DNA of 64,000 nt from Gammaproteobacteria bacterium 42_54_T18 (GTDB lineage Bacteria > Pseudomonadota > Gammaproteobacteria > Pseudomonadales > Ketobacteraceae): contig MAAL01000096.1 in the NCBI GenBank assembly GCA_002163245.1, positions 1 to 64,000 of the forward strand, written 5' to 3'. Shown piece by piece: positions 18,481-27,966 of this stretch. The notes under the pieces are model-generated. The model was not told the origin of the DNA and made no database searches. It saw only the letters and a list, made by a program, of their open reading frames with translations. Numbering within the stretch: the stretch's first letter is position 1; each line of letters starts with the position of its first letter. Both the position numbers and the translations under genes were made by a program.

Positions 18481-19359
18481 ATGTCTATAGAATGCCGCCA
18501 ATTAAGCCCTAAGAACGTTACTATCGATATTTTACGTATCGCAGGGACAACACCACTACCCAACCAGATATTGCTGGAGATTGGCGGATTATTCGGTTTT
18601 AGTAGCAATGCAATGCGTGTGGCCATTAACCGGCTAATGAACCGTGGCATATTGCAAAAAGGTGACCCTGACACAACGCCAAATAACCCTGTTTCAGGGT
18701 CACCTCCCTCAACAGGCCAAACCAAAGAAACCTCCCATTATCGATTAAGTACCTCATCTGACCCTATCAGTGAGTTTGTTGGCAACTGGCGCAACGCAGA
18801 AGATCGCATCAAACCCTGGCAAAGTGACCAGTGGTTACTTTGCCATCTCCCTAAAAGCCCAGACCGTTCTATACGTATGCGATCCATCAAAGCACTACAT
18901 TTAAGAGGTTTTAGGCCTGGGCCTGACAACCTCTGGGTCCGCCCAGACAACTTAAGCGACAACTTTCATTGCCTGGAAAAACACCTACAACAACTCGGCC
19001 TCGAAGATCAGGCAGCATTGATTGCTTCCCACAAATTAAACACTACGTTAAGCCAGCAGTGGCTAGTGCTATGGAACGAGCCAGAGAATAATCTCGCCTA
19101 TAACCAACACTTCCCCGCCATGATAGAGGCATTAACCGTAAGCCAGCAACAGCTAACCAAGATGCCAACAAAAGATGCCATGACTGAAAGTTTTCGATTA
19201 GGTAGTAGTGCTATTCACATGCTCACTAAAGACCCGCTATTACCGGATCAACTCTGTGATCCAAAAAATCGTGCATTACTCTGCAGCACCATGCTGGAAT
19301 ACGACAATGTCGGTAGATCAATATGGCAACAACATATAGAAGGCTTATTTCAACAATAA
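18481..19359 (+). CDS. PaaX-family transcriptional regulator
   Basis: 292 residues. An N-terminal winged helix (about 10-60: TIDILRIAGTTPLPNQILLE, then FGFSSNAMRVAINRLMNRGIL) matches PaaX, followed by a HYRLS motif, a middle domain (RIKPWQSDQWLLCHLP, LHLRGFRPGPDNLWVRPDNL) and a C-terminal domain. PaaX proteins repress catabolic genes and respond to an aryl-CoA or other acyl-CoA. This copy is not beside phenylacetate genes but heads a set of lipid genes (desaturase, thioesterase, START protein), so its effector may be a fatty acyl-CoA; that is inference. A 20-bp palindrome precedes it. Confidence 0.82.
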   Translation: MSIECRQLSPKNVTIDILRIAGTTPLPNQILLEIGGLFGFSSNAMRVAINRLMNRGILQKGDPDTTPNNPVSGSPPSTGQTKETSHYRLSTSSDPISEFVGNWRNAEDRIKPWQSDQWLLCHLPKSPDRSIRMRSIKALHLRGFRPGPDNLWVRPDNLSDNFHCLEKHLQQLGLEDQAALIASHKLNTTLSQQWLVLWNEPENNLAYNQHFPAMIEALTVSQQQLTKMPTKDAMTESFRLGSSAIHMLTKDPLLPDQLCDPKNRALLCSTMLEYDNVGRSIWQQHIEGLFQQ

Positions 19360-19451
19360 CGCCAACACAAGAAATACTATTTCACAGCACAATCCTAAGC
19401 ACTACCCGAAGCACTACCCTAAAGAGCAAAGAGATTAAAAGAGGCAGCAAG

Positions 19452-20375
19452 ATGGATATAAAAGATCTACTCACTTCCGATGAAATCGCTTTTTTTACTA
19501 AAAAAAGTGACCTTACTGGTTTCCGAATTGTTGCCTTTAACTGGTTGTTAATTGCTGCGGCATTCGCCATCGCAGGCATATGGCCCTCACCAGTAACGAT
19601 ATTTATTAGTGTATTGTTATTAGCAGGAAGACAGCTCGGCTTAAGCATTTTAATGCACGAATGTGGACACCGTTGTTTATTCAAAGATAAAACACTCAAT
19701 GAAAAAATAGGTCGCTGGTTAACCTCTGCCCCACTTTTTTTAGATATGAACAGTTACGCAAAAGGGCATTTAGTTCACCATCGAAAAGCGGGGACTAAAG
19801 AAGACCCTGATCTCGGAAATTATCAGAACTACCCCATTCCTCGCGCTAGTTTACAACGAAAGTTCTGGCGTGATATCACAGGACAAACCGCTCTTCGATT
19901 AATCACCGCCGCCCGTAAAAATAAAGGTAACGTGATGAACTCTCCAGATCGTGCAGCAGATACCGTCGTATCAAGAGCCAATACCACAATGCAAGACGGG
20001 CTCATCGTCAATGCTACATTGCTCCTTGTATTAACCCTTTTTGGTGCTCCTTGGTTATACCTATTATGGGTTGTTGCCTACTTAACCTTTTACATGTTAT
20101 TCCTTCGCATTCGCCAAATCGGTGAACATGCCGCTGTACCCGATCTGTTTGATAGCGACCCTCGCTTAAATACACGCACAACCTACGCAAATGTCATTGA
20201 ACGCTTATTATTTGCTCCAAATCGTGTCAACTTTCATCTAGAACATCATATCTTGGCGTCTGTACCGATTTATCATCTAAAAGCATTTCACGATCATTTA
20301 CGTAACAAAGGCGCTTACCAAAACACCGAGATTGCCAGCAGTTACATGGCCGTATTAAGACATGTCACCACATAA
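19452..20375 (+). CDS. Fatty acid desaturase
   Basis: 307 residues from the ATG at 19452, preceded by AGAGGCAGCAAG; an in-frame start at 19323 inside the paaX-like gene is less likely. Membrane segments lie near 22-62 and 180-225. Three histidine boxes typical of the membrane di-iron desaturases are present: HECGH (69-73), HLVHH (106-110) and HLEHH (262-266). It should introduce a double bond into a lipid or acyl chain using oxygen and reduced electron donors; regiospecificity cannot be assigned. It is 92 bases after paaX-like and in line with a thioesterase and a START protein. Confidence 0.9.
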   Translation: MDIKDLLTSDEIAFFTKKSDLTGFRIVAFNWLLIAAAFAIAGIWPSPVTIFISVLLLAGRQLGLSILMHECGHRCLFKDKTLNEKIGRWLTSAPLFLDMNSYAKGHLVHHRKAGTKEDPDLGNYQNYPIPRASLQRKFWRDITGQTALRLITAARKNKGNVMNSPDRAADTVVSRANTTMQDGLIVNATLLLVLTLFGAPWLYLLWVVAYLTFYMLFLRIRQIGEHAAVPDLFDSDPRLNTRTTYANVIERLLFAPNRVNFHLEHHILASVPIYHLKAFHDHLRNKGAYQNTEIASSYMAVLRHVTT

Positions 20376-20452
20376 CAGTATTCCTGACACGTTCGTAAAA
20401 TGCACCCACGTAATGTACACATTTGATGCTCTTTATTTAGTTGGAATTAATT

Positions 20453-20866
20453 ATGACTCCCACTGTTAACACTGCTGAACTACAAACATTTCTTGAATCC
20501 GTTTTTCCCAAAATACCCTCTAGAATTTTAGAAATAGGCCCTGGTTATTTAACAATGGAACAAATAACAAAACCTCATGATATTCGCCCCGGCGGCACCA
20601 TTTCTGGCCCTACCATGATGGCCTTGGTTGACACTGCCATGTACGCGGTCATATTAGGCCACATTGGTATCGTGGCATTAGCTGTGACCACCAACCTCAA
20701 CATCAACTTCTTACGAAAGCCAGAACCCGGTGCATTAAAAGCCAAAGCTAACCTACTCAAACTGGGTAAACAACTTGCCGTTGGTGAAGTTACCATTACC
20801 TGCAATGATGACCCACGTCCCGTTGCTCACGCCACTTGTACCTATTCCATACCCCCACAAAAATAG
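20453..20866 (+). CDS. PaaI-type hotdog-fold thioesterase
   Basis: 137 residues from the ATG at 20453; a TTG further upstream is not needed. The hotdog-fold signature is clear: RPGGTISGPTMMALVDTAMYAVILGHIG, with the central helix, followed by AVTTNLNINFLRKPEPGALKAKANLLKLGKQLAVGEVTI. Family members hydrolyse acyl-CoA or aryl-CoA thioesters. It follows the desaturase by 77 bases and precedes the START-domain gene, in the unit headed by the PaaX-type regulator. Confidence 0.85.
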   Translation: MTPTVNTAELQTFLESVFPKIPSRILEIGPGYLTMEQITKPHDIRPGGTISGPTMMALVDTAMYAVILGHIGIVALAVTTNLNINFLRKPEPGALKAKANLLKLGKQLAVGEVTITCNDDPRPVAHATCTYSIPPQK

Positions 20867-20956
20867 TCCTTTTGAACCATGTATCCAGAACCATAACACT
20901 CTATAATTCGTGCTAATTATAAATTGATGTTTAGTAGCCTTAAGAAGAGTATTGTT

Positions 20957-21508
20957 ATGAGTTCTGGTAACTGGAAATTAGAAAAAGAAGGCAAAGGAGT
21001 TACGGCTTATACCCGTGAAGTTGCCGGTTCAAACTTTCGCGAATTTAAAGTTGAAGCCTCTGTCGAAACCACTGTAGATGCGCTAATCGCTATGCAGCGA
21101 GACGTTAAGAACCATCCAAAGTGGATTGATAGCGTAAAGACAGCAGAACTGATCAAAGAGGACGCTGATAATTATTACACCCATACCGTGGCAAATGCTC
21201 CCTGGCCGGTAAAAAACCGTGATTCTGCTGTTCGAAACTGCATTTCACGTAACGAAGACAACTCCGCCACTATTGAGTTTTATTCAGACAATGATCTAGC
21301 ACCGACAAAAAAAGGCTGTGAGCGAGTTGGAGCAGTTAAGGGCTCTTGGCAATTTAACCCCGCAGATAATGGCAAAGTTGATATTATTTATAGTGCCCAC
21401 ATCGATCCTGGCGGCAACATCCCCGCCATGATATCCAACAAGTTTTCCATCGACGTGCCCTTCAATACCATTCAATCCTTAGTTGGCCTAGTTAAAAAAT
21501 ACTCGTAG
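20957..21508 (+). CDS. START-domain lipid-binding protein
   Basis: 183 residues from the ATG at 20957, which has AAGAAGAG just upstream; an earlier ATG at 20927 is possible. The whole protein is a START domain of the StAR-related lipid transfer fold: WKLEKEGKGVTAYTREVAGS at the start, then the WIDSVKTAELIKEDADNYYT region, PWPVKNRDSAVRNC, and a C-terminal helix ending VGLVKKY. No signal peptide. Bacterial START proteins bind lipids or sterols in a hydrophobic pocket, which suits the steroid genes elsewhere in the window. It is the last gene of the PaaX-headed set, followed by a strong terminator. Confidence 0.85.
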   Translation: MSSGNWKLEKEGKGVTAYTREVAGSNFREFKVEASVETTVDALIAMQRDVKNHPKWIDSVKTAELIKEDADNYYTHTVANAPWPVKNRDSAVRNCISRNEDNSATIEFYSDNDLAPTKKGCERVGAVKGSWQFNPADNGKVDIIYSAHIDPGGNIPAMISNKFSIDVPFNTIQSLVGLVKKYS

Positions 21509-21543
21509 TTTTTAACATAATTCCAAACACAGTATAGATACCA

Positions 21544-21581
21544 AAAAAAGCCCAAGTAATAGACGTTACTTGGGCTTTTTT
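21544..21581 (+). terminator. Strong intrinsic terminator after the START-domain gene
   Basis: A perfect 16-bp stem (AAAAAAGCCCAAGTAA / TTACTTGGGCTTTTTT) around a 6-base loop, followed by T residues. The A and T flanks make it a terminator in both directions in principle, but it follows only the plus-strand lipid operon. Confidence 0.9.
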
Positions 21582-21665
21582 ATGCCCAACTGGAATAAGA
21601 CAACAAACAGACTGCCGTCTACACTCAGATAATACTCGCAATTAATTCAATTGATTGGCAAATTC

Positions 21666-22964
21666 ATGAAAAAACAGCCTACCTCAGACAGCCCAAACAC
21701 AGTCGATTTACACAAACGCAAAACCTTAGGGGGCATAGCAACCCTAGGAGCTGGTGCTGGTTTATCTATAAAAGCACCGTATGTTTTTGCTCGCACAAAA
21801 ACAAAATTGCGCGTATTGGGAACCCACGTAACGCTACAAGAGGAATTACGTGAACGGGCGATGGAAGACCTAGGTATCGAAATAGAATACGAAGCCAAAG
21901 GAAGCGCTGCCGTTTTACAAAAAGCCTCAATGCAGCCAGGTTCCTTTGACTTATACGAGCAATGGTCAAATAGCATGAGGGTTTTGTGGGGATCAGGGGC
22001 TATTCAACCCATCGAGAAAAAACGCATACATCACTGGGATGAAATTAACTCTCTAACCAAGACGGGTCAACTTACACCAAACGCAAAGATTGGAGCAGGA
22101 GATGCCCCATACAAATTACTTCACATTCAAGACGACGGGCAATTAGGAGAGACTCACTCCGATACAGTCAGCTTTTTACCCTATGTTCATAACGTCGATT
22201 CTTTTGGATACAACACAAAAGTAATCCCAAAAGGTAAACCTTATGAAACAGAAAGTTGGGGCTGGCTCCTCAACAAGGAGTATGCAGGGAAAGTCGCTAT
22301 TGTCAACGCACCAACCATTGGTCTGTTTGATCTCGCGCTTGCTGCCCAGGCCAATGGACTTACCTCCTTCAATAATATTGGGCAGCTGACTAAGCAAGAA
22401 TTAGACGCCCTGTTCAACATTCTTATTGATTTGAAAAAAAGCGGTCACTTTAGCGGATTTTGGACATCGGTTCCTGAATCCGTCGACTTTATGGCGTCAA
22501 ACCGCGTGATCATTGAAAGTATGTTCTCACCAGCAGTGTCAGCACTTAATGGCCAAAATATACCTGTTGTCTATGCAGCACCGAAAGAAGGCTATCGCGG
22601 ATGGCACGGGGTTATGTGCCTTTCATCAGAAACCCAGGGAAAAGAGAAAGATGCTGCTTATGATTATATGAATTGGTGGTTGTCTGGATGGCCTGGAGCG
22701 TTCATTGCTCGCCAAGGCTATTATATATCCAACCCTCAACGATCAGAAAAATATCTCGATAGTCATGAATGGGATTATTGGTATCAAGGAAAACCCGCAC
22801 AAAAAGCGCTCAAAGGTACAGATGGCAACATATCTGTTCAACCAGGCGACATACGACGAGGTGGTAGCTATACCACACGCCTAAGTAACGTTGCAGTATG
22901 GAACACCGTGATGAATACCTATGATTACAGCTTACAAAAGTGGTATGAATTCATCAGCGCATAA
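21666..22964 (+). CDS. Periplasmic substrate-binding protein (spermidine/putrescine- or iron-type), sensor-linked
   Basis: 432 residues from the ATG at 21666. The N-terminus has HKRKTLGGIATLGAGAGLSI, a possible twin-arginine-like signal with KRK in place of RR. The body is a type 2 periplasmic binding fold (VLGTHVTLQEEL, YEAKGSAAVLQKASMQPGSFDLYEQW, ... GYRGWHGVMCLSSETQGKEKDA). There is no permease or ATPase nearby. Instead the gene ends 18 bases before a hybrid histidine kinase, so it more likely presents a ligand to that sensor than feeds a transporter; this is inference from context. The ligand is unknown. Confidence 0.75.
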   Translation: MKKQPTSDSPNTVDLHKRKTLGGIATLGAGAGLSIKAPYVFARTKTKLRVLGTHVTLQEELRERAMEDLGIEIEYEAKGSAAVLQKASMQPGSFDLYEQWSNSMRVLWGSGAIQPIEKKRIHHWDEINSLTKTGQLTPNAKIGAGDAPYKLLHIQDDGQLGETHSDTVSFLPYVHNVDSFGYNTKVIPKGKPYETESWGWLLNKEYAGKVAIVNAPTIGLFDLALAAQANGLTSFNNIGQLTKQELDALFNILIDLKKSGHFSGFWTSVPESVDFMASNRVIIESMFSPAVSALNGQNIPVVYAAPKEGYRGWHGVMCLSSETQGKEKDAAYDYMNWWLSGWPGAFIARQGYYISNPQRSEKYLDSHEWDYWYQGKPAQKALKGTDGNISVQPGDIRRGGSYTTRLSNVAVWNTVMNTYDYSLQKWYEFISA

Positions 22965-22982
22965 TACTGAGTAAGGTCACTT

Positions 22983-25900
22983 ATGTTTCGCACGTTGCAA
23001 GCCCAAATTATAATAGTTCTTTCATGCCTTATTCTAATTTTGGTTTTTCAAATATTTTTATCTTACTCACACCAAGAATTACTCGCAAACAGTCAGAAAT
23101 TAACTCAAGATTCGGCCTCAGAATTGGAGCTTATCAATAAGCTTGAACGAGATGTCATCGATTTACAACGGCATGTACTTATCTACAAAAATACCGAAAC
23201 CAGCTCCTCCGCCGATCATTTCAAAAAAATCATAATTAGCATTAATGAAAAATTAAATGAACTTAGCTCCTTCAGCGATCAAGATAAAGATAAAGATACC
23301 TTAAGCTACATCAATATTATTGAAAGAATGAAAGTTCACCTCAATGATTACAACAGCAACTTCCAAAGCGTCATCAAAGGAAAAGAAGTAAGAAATACTA
23401 TATTCAAAAAATTAATCGAGAATTCATTTAAAGACACGTTATCTCAAAAAAAAATCAGCCCGATCTCACAATCTAAAATTGACAACATCACAACAGAACA
23501 AGTCGACTCTCTAATAAAATCGTCAAAAGTTAGTTTATTACAGTATTCCATATCTCCGCATTATGAACACATAGAAAAATTCAACACGAATATATCAAGT
23601 GCCCTCAAAATCACAACCCAGGATCCTTCACTTAAAGAGACTGGAAAAAAAATACGATCCATTAAAAAAGATTTCTACAAACTTACACAACAAACCCGTG
23701 GCTATGTCTTTCTAATAAATGTTGTCATGACAGGGTCTGCCAATGAAATCCTCTACCTAACCCAAGAAATATCAAAAATAATTGATAAAAAGAAAACTAT
23801 AACAGATGAAAGTATCATTAAATCGGCTAAAAAAAACCAGATACAAAGCAATACAGTATCATTACTGAGCCTATCACTCATAACTTTTTGTGCAATAATA
23901 TTGATCTATAGAATAATCATTCCCATCCGAAAAATAACAGACATATTTACAAAGCTGGCAAAAGGCGAAACAATTGAGGAAATACCAGGCATCAACAGAA
24001 AGGATGAGGTTGGAAATCTTGCCATATCAGCCAATGTATTTCGCGAAAAGAACACACAAACATCAGAATTATTAGAAAAAACACAAAAAATGAATAGCCG
24101 CTTAGAGAAGCTCACGACTGAAGCTCAACAGGCTAGCCTTGCAAAAGGAGATTTCCTAGCCAGCATGAGCCATGAAATACGCACACCAATGAACGGCGTG
24201 ATGGGCATGCTTGGCTTACTCGCAAGAACCTCACTCACAGAGAAGCAAAACAACTACACCAACATGGCAAAGTCTAGTGCAGAGGCATTGTTAACGGTGA
24301 TCAACGACATATTGGATTTCTCTAAGATTGAAGCCGGAAAATTAGACTTAGAGATTTTGGATTTCAATATTCTAAACCAGCTATCTGAATTCGTAACCAT
24401 TAATGCCTATACTGCTCAAGAAAAAAATGTAGAGCTTATCCTAGATTCTAATCAAATCGCCATCACTACGGTTAGAGGGGACCCAGGAAGAATACGGCAA
24501 ATTTTAAACAATCTCGTTGGCAATGCCATAAAATTCACCAACGAGGGTGATATCATTATCAAAGCTTCAATAATCGAAAACCGCAGCGACCTCACTTTAA
24601 CTGTTTCAGTAATCGATTCAGGCATTGGTATCCCAGAAGATAAAATCACGTCCCTTTTTGAATCATTCACCCAAGCAGATACTTCAACCACAAGAGAATA
24701 TGGTGGAACGGGGCTGGGCTTAGCCATCACCAAACAGCTATGTGAGCTAATGGACGGTGAAATATCAGCTACCAGTACATTCGGCAAGGGAAGCAATTTC
24801 ACATTTTCAATTAAACTAGAAAAGAGCAATATCCCACAATCAAACATTCCAAAAGTCAGTTTAGTGAATGCCCCCATATTAATAGTTGACGATAATGCAA
24901 TAAACCGTGAGGTGTTGCACGGACAACTTCAACTTTGGGGAGCGTCTGTAACAGAGGCAACCTGTGCGCATGAGGCCATCGATATATTGACAAGGGATCC
25001 AAGCCTTTTCTCTATCGCTATTATCGATATGCACATGCCTAAAATAAATGGCGCTGAATTAGGAAAACTCATTCGTCAAAATTCAGAGAACGACCATATT
25101 CATCTTATTATGATGACGTCGGTAAGCGAAAGAGGTGATGCAAAACATTTCTCCCAATTAGGTTTTGATGCCTACTTTCCCAAACCAGCAACACCAAAGG
25201 ACTTGCGCGATGCATTAATGATTTCTCTCGACAATGGTTCAGCCCTCCAGCATGCAAAACCATTGGTAACACAACACTACCTCAAAGACCTTAAAAAAAC
25301 GGAAACATCACAAACAAGAATTCTACTTGTCGATGACAATAGAGTTAACCTGGAAGTTGCCCTTGGTATACTTGAGGACGCTGGCTACAACGCAGATACA
25401 GCAAACAATGGGGAAGAAGCGATAACGGCACTTCGCAATGCGCCAAGCGATGCACCCTATCAGATAGTACTGATGGATTGCCAAATGCCAATACTCGATG
25501 GGTACAGCGCTAGCAGAAAAATACGAAAAGGAGATATACCAGGCATCAACAAAAACATCCCGATTATTGCAATGACCGCAAATGCAATGCAAGGAGACAA
25601 AGAAAAATGCCTTGAGGCCGGTATGGACGACTATTTGTCAAAACCTGTTGCTATTGATGACCTAGAAGAAAAAATAAAATACTGGCAAGATAAAATAACA
25701 AACAACCAGTATATAGACACACATTCGAACGATGCACATGGGTGTGAAAGTAAAAATGACTGCAACGCCTCAGTCAATAGCACTGATAAGTACATCTGGA
25801 ACAAACAGGATGCTCTTCAACGGTTTCGAAAAAATGAAGAACGACTCAATAAAGTCATTGCCATATTTAAATTAGAATCCCGTAAAGATGTAGAATCAAT

Positions 25901-26144
25901 AATGTCTTGTAATAATCCCATTGATTACCTACAACTATCAAATGCAATCCACTCTCTCAAAGGGGCTGCCGGCAATATCAGTGCTCATCAATTGCTGGAT
26001 TTGTGTAAAAAACTTGAAAAATTCACACATGAAAAAAACCAGTCAGAAATCAAAGACACTCAGCAACAATTACAACAAGCATATGATACTCTGCTTATCG
26101 AATTACCCGCCCCATCACTGATCAAAAAACCGTCAGATAACTAA
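22983..26144 (+). CDS. Hybrid sensor histidine kinase with two receiver domains and an HPt
   Basis: 1053 residues: TM1 (about 7-27), a helical periplasmic sensor (30-290), TM2 (about 295-315), HAMP (310-365), a HisKA domain with SHEIRTPMNG (phospho-His near 397), an HATPase domain (about 500-625, with GGTGLGLAI), receiver 1 (Asp near 683 in IIDMHMPKINGAE), receiver 2 (Asp near 833 in VLMDCQMPILDGY) and a C-terminal HPt with SLKGAAGNISAHQL (His near 990). The tripartite layout resembles TorS-type kinases that couple to a periplasmic binding protein, here the upstream gene. The final output regulator is not in the window. Its 3' end overlaps the convergent FadL-like frame by 23 bases. Confidence 0.9.
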   Translation: MFRTLQAQIIIVLSCLILILVFQIFLSYSHQELLANSQKLTQDSASELELINKLERDVIDLQRHVLIYKNTETSSSADHFKKIIISINEKLNELSSFSDQDKDKDTLSYINIIERMKVHLNDYNSNFQSVIKGKEVRNTIFKKLIENSFKDTLSQKKISPISQSKIDNITTEQVDSLIKSSKVSLLQYSISPHYEHIEKFNTNISSALKITTQDPSLKETGKKIRSIKKDFYKLTQQTRGYVFLINVVMTGSANEILYLTQEISKIIDKKKTITDESIIKSAKKNQIQSNTVSLLSLSLITFCAIILIYRIIIPIRKITDIFTKLAKGETIEEIPGINRKDEVGNLAISANVFREKNTQTSELLEKTQKMNSRLEKLTTEAQQASLAKGDFLASMSHEIRTPMNGVMGMLGLLARTSLTEKQNNYTNMAKSSAEALLTVINDILDFSKIEAGKLDLEILDFNILNQLSEFVTINAYTAQEKNVELILDSNQIAITTVRGDPGRIRQILNNLVGNAIKFTNEGDIIIKASIIENRSDLTLTVSVIDSGIGIPEDKITSLFESFTQADTSTTREYGGTGLGLAITKQLCELMDGEISATSTFGKGSNFTFSIKLEKSNIPQSNIPKVSLVNAPILIVDDNAINREVLHGQLQLWGASVTEATCAHEAIDILTRDPSLFSIAIIDMHMPKINGAELGKLIRQNSENDHIHLIMMTSVSERGDAKHFSQLGFDAYFPKPATPKDLRDALMISLDNGSALQHAKPLVTQHYLKDLKKTETSQTRILLVDDNRVNLEVALGILEDAGYNADTANNGEEAITALRNAPSDAPYQIVLMDCQMPILDGYSASRKIRKGDIPGINKNIPIIAMTANAMQGDKEKCLEAGMDDYLSKPVAIDDLEEKIKYWQDKITNNQYIDTHSNDAHGCESKNDCNASVNSTDKYIWNKQDALQRFRKNEERLNKVIAIFKLESRKDVESIMSCNNPIDYLQLSNAIHSLKGAAGNISAHQLLDLCKKLEKFTHEKNQSEIKDTQQQLQQAYDTLLIELPAPSLIKKPSDN

Positions 26145-27706
26145 ACTCAAATAAGAATGCCGTAATATTAGTTTCCGCATCGTATCCGCTATAAGGGGTA
26201 TAAATAATATCTTTAGGGTCCGTACTATTTAAGTTACTACTACTGCCACTTGGAATATCCACTTTAGATTGCAACATTCCCATACCAGCATCAATAACAG
26301 TATCTTTATCCAATTGGTAAGAAAAACCCATGCCTACCAAAAAGGCGGCACCAAAAGGTGCTAACAAGTCAGCTTTATCTTCAGGTATAGCGCTTGGTCG
26401 ATCTTCATAACCAGCACGTAACGCCAGACGATCATTCCATTGATATTCAAACCCAACAGCCCAACTCCATGTACTTTCATATCCTCGAGGAAAAGTGATA
26501 CTGCGAGCGGATACATTTTCTGGCGCGATATAACTTAGTATCTCCAAAAAATCGACGTCAGAATCAAACTCTATTTTGAACTCTTCCCACGCTGCCGTAT
26601 CCGTCCACTTAATATCGACATTGGTTTTGAAACGCGGCGTTAATTGCACGCTAATACCCGTAGAGAAATGTGCCGGTATGGTAAATTCCAAAGTCGCTTT
26701 ACCTTCATCTGAAGCAACCCCTTCAGGTATAGGCAAACCTAAATTACCCACTAATGTTGACGGATCATTTAAACCTTGAAAAAAATCAATCCATTTCTGT
26801 TCGTAGGTAAATTCAAACTCACCCGTAAGCTGAGCCTTCGCTTCACTTTGATATACAGCCCCCCCAAGAAAACCAGCTAACAGGCTCCCATAGAAAACCG
26901 ATATTGACCGAAGGGTTAAAGCCCTCTTCAACTTCAAGGTACAAATTCCCAATCGTATCAAATGGACCAATCCCCCCATCACACAAATTCACAATAATGT
27001 TATCTGCAAGCGTGCTACCTTCTCCGCAACTTCCGGCCAGAGTCTCTATTCCAGTTAATAATATATGGGGTAATCGCATATCCAAATCCATACCAACACC
27101 GGTATAGCTAAAGATCAGCCCTGCACCAACAGAAAAAGTATCCGTTACCCTTACTCCGATAGAAGGAGTGAAGTATGCCAAATGAGTAAAACCTAATGCA
27201 TTGCCTTCAAAACGCGCATTACTACCCTCCTCTCGAGTAAAACCCACAATCATTGGTGCATACACAGCATCAGCAAAGGTAAACGTATTATCTGGTGTTG
27301 ATATTGAAAAACCACCCAAAGGTGCGAGTAAAACAGGCAACTCTGTTAACCCAAAAAACGGTAACATCACCGATACTGTTTCAGCTACCGCTTCACCATT
27401 CTCGACTGTATCTTGAAGACCTAAGCGAGCAATATCCTCATTCAACTTTTGTGATCGTGTTAACTCACTACTTATCGTAAATTGCCCAGCCACCACTTTA
27501 AGATTTACCTTCCGCCCTTTTAAACGCGTCAACCCCGCAGGGTTAAAATGAATGGCATCAATACCAGGAGGATCAGCAGTTACCGCATTAGCCAGCGCAA
27601 GCGCTTTGGCGTTACCTATCGTTAGATTCTGGGCAAGCTGCCCATATGAGGTTATCGACAACATTAGCCCAGCAACAATTATCATCCATCTTAATAGGCT
27701 TATCAT
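26122..27706 (-). pseudogene. FadL/OmpP1-family outer-membrane protein split by a single-base frameshift
   Basis: Two frames (27706-26843 and 26982-26122) together make a 528-codon protein matching the intact paralogue at 41109-42680 (523 aa). The first half has LAQNLTIGNAKALALANAV and DPPGIDAIHFNPAGLTRLKGR; the second has the porin beta-strands ending ITAFLFEFSYL. The break lies at a run of seven G on the coding strand (plus 26859-26865): the frame reads WFSWGGCISK then stop, whereas with six G it continues WGAVYQSEAKAQ, matching WGLVWQSSA in the paralogue. FadL proteins take up hydrophobic compounds. The break could be a pseudogene, a phase-variable tract or a sequencing error. Confidence 0.8.
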
Positions 27707-27884
27707 TATTATCCCTTTGCTGATTTATGCCTATATATCACATTATTTTCAGGCATTTTCTTATTAAGGCTCGACCTACTGTCCGTAGTATCAAGGCTTA
27801 ACGGCTTAATACAGGTCGCGGTAATCATTTCGGACCTCAATATAAAACAGTCGTTTGATTTGACAAAGCCATAAAGTGAATTGA

Positions 27885-27902
27885 CTAGTCCATACAGACT
27901 AG
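27885..27902. promoter_or_regulatory. Inverted repeat CTAGTC-6-GACTAG upstream of the split FadL gene
   Basis: Perfect 6-bp arms around CATACA, about 180 bases upstream of the FadL-type start and 65 bases after the end of the FabR-type gene. It could be an operator for the neighbouring TetR-family regulator. Evidence is symmetry only. Confidence 0.3.
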
Positions 27903-27966
27903 AATTCAGGGAAAAAGAGGGTCCGTAGGAAAAGTCGAGAAATAAACAAAAAATACGCTAACTAAA

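Noticed and set aside
20441-20452. TTG upstream start for the PaaI-type gene
   Set aside because: An ATG four codons further on gives the normal family length; TTG has no better ribosome site.
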